DNA from: JBOGWY01 sp050694015
Lineage (GTDB): Bacteria; Actinomycetota; CADDZG01; WHSQ01
Length of the DNA: 17,846 nt
Reading direction: 5' to 3'
Assembly: GCA_050694015.1 (NCBI GenBank)
Contig: JBOGWY010000326.1
Location: forward strand, 1-17,846
The position numbers and the translations under genes were made by a program. The notes beneath the pieces are model-generated. The model was not told the DNA's origin. It did no database searches and saw nothing but the letters and a program-made list of their open reading frames with translations. Below, one piece after another: positions 14,728 through 17,846 of the stretch (within the stretch, counting starts at the first letter, position 1; every line of letters starts with the position of its first letter).

Positions 14728-14780
14728 CGGGCACCGATTCGGGGATACTCACCTCGGACGAGCGATAAAGGAGTTACACC

Positions 14781-15083
14781 GTGCCCAAGAAGGTCAAGGT
14801 CGACGAAGACGCCCCGATCCAACCGGACGGTTCCGTTCCGCAGAAGCCGAGCGTGTTCCAGACGATCGGAGCCGCCATCGCGGGTCTGATCGCCGTGAAA
14901 GTGGCGACGTATCTCGTGGCGACGATGTGGCGGCTGGTCACCCGCGAGGATCCGCCTCAGGTGGATCAGCGCGTAGCGGTTGGGAAGAAGGCGGCATGGA
15001 TCGGACTGGTGGGAGCGGCCTCCGGCGCAGCACGCCAAGCGGCGAGAGACATGATCAAACCGCCCAGCGAGGGCCCAGCCTAA
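14781..15083 (+). CDS. DUF4235-type small membrane protein
   Basis: This is a 100-residue protein with a charged N-terminus (1-22), one hydrophobic helix (about 27-48, followed by MWRLVTREDPP) and a second weaker amphipathic, alanine-rich segment (about 66-88) ending in a basic stretch. The K-x-W / G-A-x-x-x-A-A-R pattern resembles the DUF4235 family of actinobacterial membrane proteins, whose function is unknown. The start is a GTG with an ideal Shine-Dalgarno (AAAGGAG, 14767-14773, seven bases upstream), 53 bp after the PhoU/TrkA-C gene and on the same strand. It is probably the last gene of the transporter cluster. Only four bases separate it from the convergent CAP-domain gene, and no terminator is visible there. 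Confidence 0.75.
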   Translation: MPKKVKVDEDAPIQPDGSVPQKPSVFQTIGAAIAGLIAVKVATYLVATMWRLVTREDPPQVDQRVAVGKKAAWIGLVGAASGAARQAARDMIKPPSEGPA

Positions 15084-15087
15084 ACAA

Positions 15088-15840
15088 CTAGCACCAGGGA
15101 AGGACGTTGAGCGTCGTGCCGGGGTCGTTGTAGGCCTCCAGCAAGATCGTCACCCAGAGCCCGCGCTCGTTGCGCATCGTTCCTATGCCCACGAAGTTGA
15201 ACGCAGGAAAGAGAAGGTTGTCGCGGTGCGGCTCCGACGCCATGAACGCACGGTGTAGCGACTCGGCGTCTCCTCCTCGCCCGAGATTCTCACCGAGGAT
15301 CAACCAGTTGGTAACCCGCTTCCTAAGCGTCTCCTCCGGCGAGTGGTAGAGGAGGTTCTGCTCCACCATCTCCCAAGTGTGACGACGTGCAACGCGAGAC
15401 AGCTCGCGATCCAACCGCACCGGCTTCCGACCACGCGACGTGCGAGCGTTATTGATCATGTCGAGGAACTCGAGTTCGGCGGGCCGCCATTGCCAACAGC
15501 GTTCCTCTTCGATCTCCTCGGCCTGGCTCGGCGGAGCCCCCTCTTGGGTCTGGTTCGACTCCGATCCCTCATCGTGTTTGTCCTTACCGTTGCCCTTACC
15601 CTTCTCGCCGCCGGGCCCGGAGTCCGACGTCGATCGCGGAGACGGCGCGAGCCCGCCCGGGATGAGGTCGATGCTGGGGAATGCGAAATAACGCGTCGCG
15701 GGACCGAGCTCGACTTCGATCTCGAGACGCCGAGCGGACGCGGAGCCCTGGAAGCTCGCCGCGCAGGCGATCGCCAAGAGGATCAACGCGGCGATCGAGC
15801 GCAGAGCGGTGAGGGAACGTGACGGGGAACTACATCTCAT
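15088..15840 (-). CDS. Secreted CAP/SCP-domain protein
   Basis: A 250-residue exported protein. Residues 1-36 form a signal peptide or anchor (hydrophobic 16-31, ASA region). Residues 70-113 are a low-complexity Gly/Lys/Glu/Gln linker. The CAP domain spans about 118-250 and shows the family cavity residues: His154 (ARRHTWEM), Glu184 (LGENLGRGG) and His205 (SEPHRDNLL), with VGIGTMRNERGLWVTILLE as the terminal strands. Bacterial CAP proteins are extracellular, and biochemical roles are mostly unknown. Cys115 just before the domain and the final residue Cys250 could form a disulfide that closes it. The ATG has no Shine-Dalgarno, but TAACTA ends seven bases upstream, which would fit leaderless transcription. 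The gene lies downstream of tRNA-Thr on the same strand and converges on the DUF4235 gene. Confidence 0.88.
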   Translation of the reverse strand: MRCSSPSRSLTALRSIAALILLAIACAASFQGSASARRLEIEVELGPATRYFAFPSIDLIPGGLAPSPRSTSDSGPGGEKGKGNGKDKHDEGSESNQTQEGAPPSQAEEIEEERCWQWRPAELEFLDMINNARTSRGRKPVRLDRELSRVARRHTWEMVEQNLLYHSPEETLRKRVTNWLILGENLGRGGDAESLHRAFMASEPHRDNLLFPAFNFVGIGTMRNERGLWVTILLEAYNDPGTTLNVLPWC

Positions 15841-15876
15841 GCTTGTCTAGTTACGCGCCGGTACCCGAAATCCTCC

Positions 15877-15933
15877 CAAACCGATCCATTTCTACGCGGG
15901 CAGATCAAAGGTGATCGTCGGGTGTCCGGTTTG
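15877..15933. repeat. Inverted repeat with nested hairpin in the 102-bp gap after tRNA-Thr
   Basis: CAAACCG (15877-15883) and CGGTTTG (15927-15933) are perfect inverted copies, and partial complementarity continues outward (TCCTCC with GAGGGA). Inside lies a second hairpin, GATCA (15903-15907) and TGATC (15912-15916) with a 4-base loop. There is no T-tract on either side. The region could help 3' processing or termination of the tRNA, or be an operator for the CAP gene whose start is at 15840. Confidence 0.4.
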
Positions 15934-15942
15934 AGGGATCTG

Positions 15943-16015
15943 AGCCGGGGAGGGGAATCGAACCCCTGACCTATTCATTACGAGTGAATCGCTCTGCCGA
16001 CTGAGCTACCCCGGC
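15943..16015 (-). tRNA. trnT: tRNA-Thr (anticodon CGT)
   Basis: A complete cloverleaf is read on the minus strand. The acceptor stem is GCCGGGG with CCCCGGC, the D stem GCTC/GAGC with an 8-base loop, the anticodon stem ATTCA/TGAAT with loop CTCGTAA (anticodon CGT, threonine ACG codons), a 5-base variable loop, and the T stem AGGGG/CCCCT with loop TTCGATT. The discriminator base is T, and CCA is not encoded (next bases are CAG). Length is 73. It begins 19 bp after the holB stop and may be co-transcribed with tmk-holB. Confidence 0.97.
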
Positions 16016-16034
16016 GGTGATACAGCGGCACATC

Positions 16035-17183
16035 CTAAAGGGCGCCCACCCTCGCTTGGGGAGGCACCAGCGCCGTCAGTTGCACGAGTGTTGCTTCGAT
16101 CTGGAGCGGCGGGTTCGCGTTCTTCAGCAGGGCGGCCCTCGCGTCGACGCACTTCTCCATCGCGGTCACGAACGCCGCATCGGGGATGTCGGAGGCGGCC
16201 CACTCGCGGATCTCTTCGAGAAGGTCGAGGTTCGTGATGCCTTCCTCGCCGCGGGCCCTCGCTGCAAGGACATCCCGATAGAAACCACCCAGCGACTGCA
16301 GCGCTTCGCCGAGAACCTCCTCCTCCAACCTACGCAACTCGCGCTTGTGCCGTTTCTGTAGCGCGTTGCGCGCCTGTGCCGTGCCGCGCCGCTCCCCCAT
16401 CGCTTCGGCGAGTTCTTCGATCTCGGGCTTCTGCACCTGCTCGTAAGCCTTCACCGCGGCGCGCGCCTGTTCGACGATCTCGGCCGCGGCGTCCTGCGCG
16501 TCGAGGGGGGAGGTCAGGCGTCGCGGGATGCTCGTCCACACCCGCCTGCGTTCCATCGCCTCGTCGCCGAACGCGAGGATGCGAGCGCGCTCGAGGTCAC
16601 CTTCCGCGAGGCGCGCACTGAGCAGAGCCCATTCGGGTTGGGCTCCCTCCTTCTCGAGGAAGTCGATGATGCGTTCCTCGGGCACCGGCTCCATCCGGAC
16701 GATCCGGCACCGCGATCGGATCGTCTCGAGCAGTTCCTCCTCCCGATCGGAGATGAGGATGAAGACCGTGTCGGGTTGAGGTTCCTCCAGCGTCTTTAGC
16801 AGCGCGTTCTGGGCCGCTGGGTTCATGCGCTCGGCCTCCTCGATGACGAACACCTTCCGCTCGCCCTCGAACGGGGACCGGTTCGCTTCCGGGATCACCG
16901 TGTCGCGGATCATGTCGACCGGGATGAGGGGCCCCTCTGGGACGACATGATGCACGTCCGGATGGCGCCGACGCCCGATACGCAGGCACGAGCCGCACTC
17001 GCCACACCCACGGCCCGGCTCGACGCGGCAGTTCAGCGCGGCGGCCATCGCGATCGCGGCAGGACGCTTGCCGGAGCCGGCGGGGCCGAGGAGAAGCCAC
17101 GCGTGAGCGACCTCCCCCGACGCGACCTGATTCGCGAGCCCCTCAGCGGCGCGCGATCCGGCGAGGTTCTTCCACAGAGTCAT
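16035..17183 (-). CDS. holB: DNA polymerase III subunit delta'
   Basis: A clamp-loader subunit of the replicative polymerase, 382 residues. The N-terminal AAA+ domain shows a P-loop-like GPAGSGKR (33-40), a four-cysteine zinc module (Cys52, Cys60, Cys63, Cys66 in NCRVEP..CGECGSC), FVIEEAERM as the Walker B-like strand and NALLKTLEEPQ, the SRC-type clamp-loader region before RSRCRI. The P-loop ends in Lys-Arg rather than Lys-Thr/Ser, fitting a delta' that need not hydrolyse ATP. The C-terminal half is helical and rich in charged residues. The ATG overlaps the tmk stop by four bases (ATGA). tmk-holB pairing is typical, and tRNA-Thr follows. Confidence 0.95.
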   Translation of the reverse strand: MTLWKNLAGSRAAEGLANQVASGEVAHAWLLLGPAGSGKRPAAIAMAAALNCRVEPGRGCGECGSCLRIGRRRHPDVHHVVPEGPLIPVDMIRDTVIPEANRSPFEGERKVFVIEEAERMNPAAQNALLKTLEEPQPDTVFILISDREEELLETIRSRCRIVRMEPVPEERIIDFLEKEGAQPEWALLSARLAEGDLERARILAFGDEAMERRRVWTSIPRRLTSPLDAQDAAAEIVEQARAAVKAYEQVQKPEIEELAEAMGERRGTAQARNALQKRHKRELRRLEEEVLGEALQSLGGFYRDVLAARARGEEGITNLDLLEEIREWAASDIPDAAFVTAMEKCVDARAALLKNANPPLQIEATLVQLTALVPPQARVGAL

Positions 17184-17846
17184 CGCGGGACCCCTCGGTT
17201 GAGGCCGGCGGTGCGCGCGTCGAGCTCGTGCAGACGATCGGCGGCGTGCTCCTCGTATGCGGCGATAACTGCCTTGTGGACCTCGTCGGGCGACGCGCTC
17301 GCATCCACGACGACGAAGCGTTCGGGGAAGTGATCGGCGAGATCCCTATAGGCGCGATCGACGCGCTCGTGGAAGTCGCCGTCCTCCTGTTCGATGCGGT
17401 CCTTCTCGTTCGGCACCCGTTCGAGTCCCTTCTCGGGGTCGACCTGGAGGTAGAAGACGACATCGGGCATCACGCCTCCGGTCGCCCATTCGCTGATCCG
17501 ATAGATCTCGTCGAGTCCGAGCCCCCGGGCCAGACCCTGGTACGCGAGCGAGGAATCGACGAAGCGATCGGACACCACGATCTTGCCCGCATCCAGCGCG
17601 GGCCTTATGACATCGGCCACATGCTGCGCCCGGTCGGCCGCGTACAGGAGGGCCTCCGTACGCGGGTCCATGTCCTTCATCTCGGGATCGAGCAGCGTCT
17701 CTCGGATGCGAGCCCCGATCTTCGTTCCGCCCGGCTCCCGCGTCGTGACGATGTCTTCTCCGCGTGCTTCGAGCCACCGTACGAAGGCCGACATCTGCGT
17801 GGTCTTGCCGGCCCCCTCGCCGCCTTCGAAGACCACGAAGTAACCG
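17180..17846 (-). CDS. tmk: Thymidylate kinase, 5' end outside the window
   Basis: This enzyme phosphorylates dTMP to dTDP. The P-loop GGEGAGKTTQ, the TREPGGT segment, DRFVDSSLAYQG (substrate-binding and DR motif) and the LID region with NEKDRIEQEDGDFHERV are all present. A GTG at 17836 could be read as a start, but the in-frame residues before it (Gly-Tyr-Phe-Val) match the strand that precedes the P-loop in this family. The true start therefore lies beyond the right edge, and the gene is 5'-truncated by the window only. The stop overlaps the holB ATG (ATGA). Confidence 0.96.
   Translation of the reverse strand, partial: GYFVVFEGGEGAGKTTQMSAFVRWLEARGEDIVTTREPGGTKIGARIRETLLDPEMKDMDPRTEALLYAADRAQHVADVIRPALDAGKIVVSDRFVDSSLAYQGLARGLGLDEIYRISEWATGGVMPDVVFYLQVDPEKGLERVPNEKDRIEQEDGDFHERVDRAYRDLADHFPERFVVVDASASPDEVHKAVIAAYEEHAADRLHELDARTAGLNRGVPR

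Noticed and set aside
14781..14800. PKKVKV at the N-terminus of the DUF4235-type protein resembling a nuclear localisation signal
   Set aside because: The protein is bacterial and membrane-associated. A short basic stretch before a membrane helix is ordinary positive-inside charge.
16009..16035. A frameshift or damaged end in holB near the tRNA
   Set aside because: The holB frame ends normally at 16035, and the tRNA begins 19 bp further on; there is no overlap or disruption.
17834..17836. GTG at 17836 as the start of tmk
   Set aside because: In-frame codons before it (Gly-Tyr-Phe-Val) continue the strand leading into the P-loop, so the start lies beyond the window.

Overview
The window looks like a chromosomal segment of a high-GC actinobacterium, probably a deep-branching or uncultured Actinomycetota lineage. 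The main argument is gene order. Reading the minus strand from the right, I see tmk-holB-tRNA-Thr, then a DUF2342 zincin-tilS-hpt-ftsH-folE-folP-folB-folK-(insert)-DUF2520-panC. This is the classical actinobacterial tilS/ftsH/folate/pantothenate neighbourhood, as in Mycobacterium around Rv3603c-Rv3626c. The sequence alone does not let me name a genus. Coding density is very high and no stretch over 300 bases lacks a gene.

Region 1 (1-11765, all minus strand) is a long housekeeping block. A small secreted or membrane-anchored protein and a cytosolic HEVTH zincin (DUF2342) lead into tilS and hpt (tRNA-Ile lysidine synthetase and purine salvage), then the membrane protease FtsH. The folate pathway follows: GTP cyclohydrolase I, dihydropteroate synthase, dihydroneopterin aldolase and HPPK. 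Next come a secreted thermolysin-type (M4) metallopeptidase with a C-terminal propeller-like region, a DUF2520 Rossmann protein, and panC, which runs off the left edge. Several junctions are 4-base stop/start overlaps (hpt/tilS, folB/folK, DUF2520/panC), which suggests translational coupling. The only gaps wide enough for internal promoters or terminators are hpt-ftsH (89 bp) and ftsH-folE (209 bp). The M4 peptidase is the one gene that does not fit the expected order.

Region 2 (11849-15083) is an accessory transport module. A 67-residue zinc-finger-like protein is transcribed leftwards. Diverging from it is a rightward cluster of three genes: a tandem-duplicated MgtE/SLC41-type divalent-cation transporter, a soluble protein in which a PhoU plus TrkA-C (RCK-C) unit is also present twice, and a small DUF4235-type membrane protein. 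The matching internal duplications suggest that the transporter and the PhoU/TrkA-C protein work together as transporter and regulator.

Region 3 (15088-17846, all minus strand) holds a secreted CAP/SCP-domain protein that converges on the DUF4235 gene, a tRNA-Thr(CGT), holB (DNA polymerase III delta') and the 3' part of tmk, which runs off the right edge.

No CRISPR array, insertion sequence, phage gene or replication origin was seen. The best candidates for something new are the doubly duplicated MgtE/PhoU-TrkA-C module, the M4 peptidase inside the folate-pantothenate operon, and the zincin with a small membrane partner upstream of tilS.
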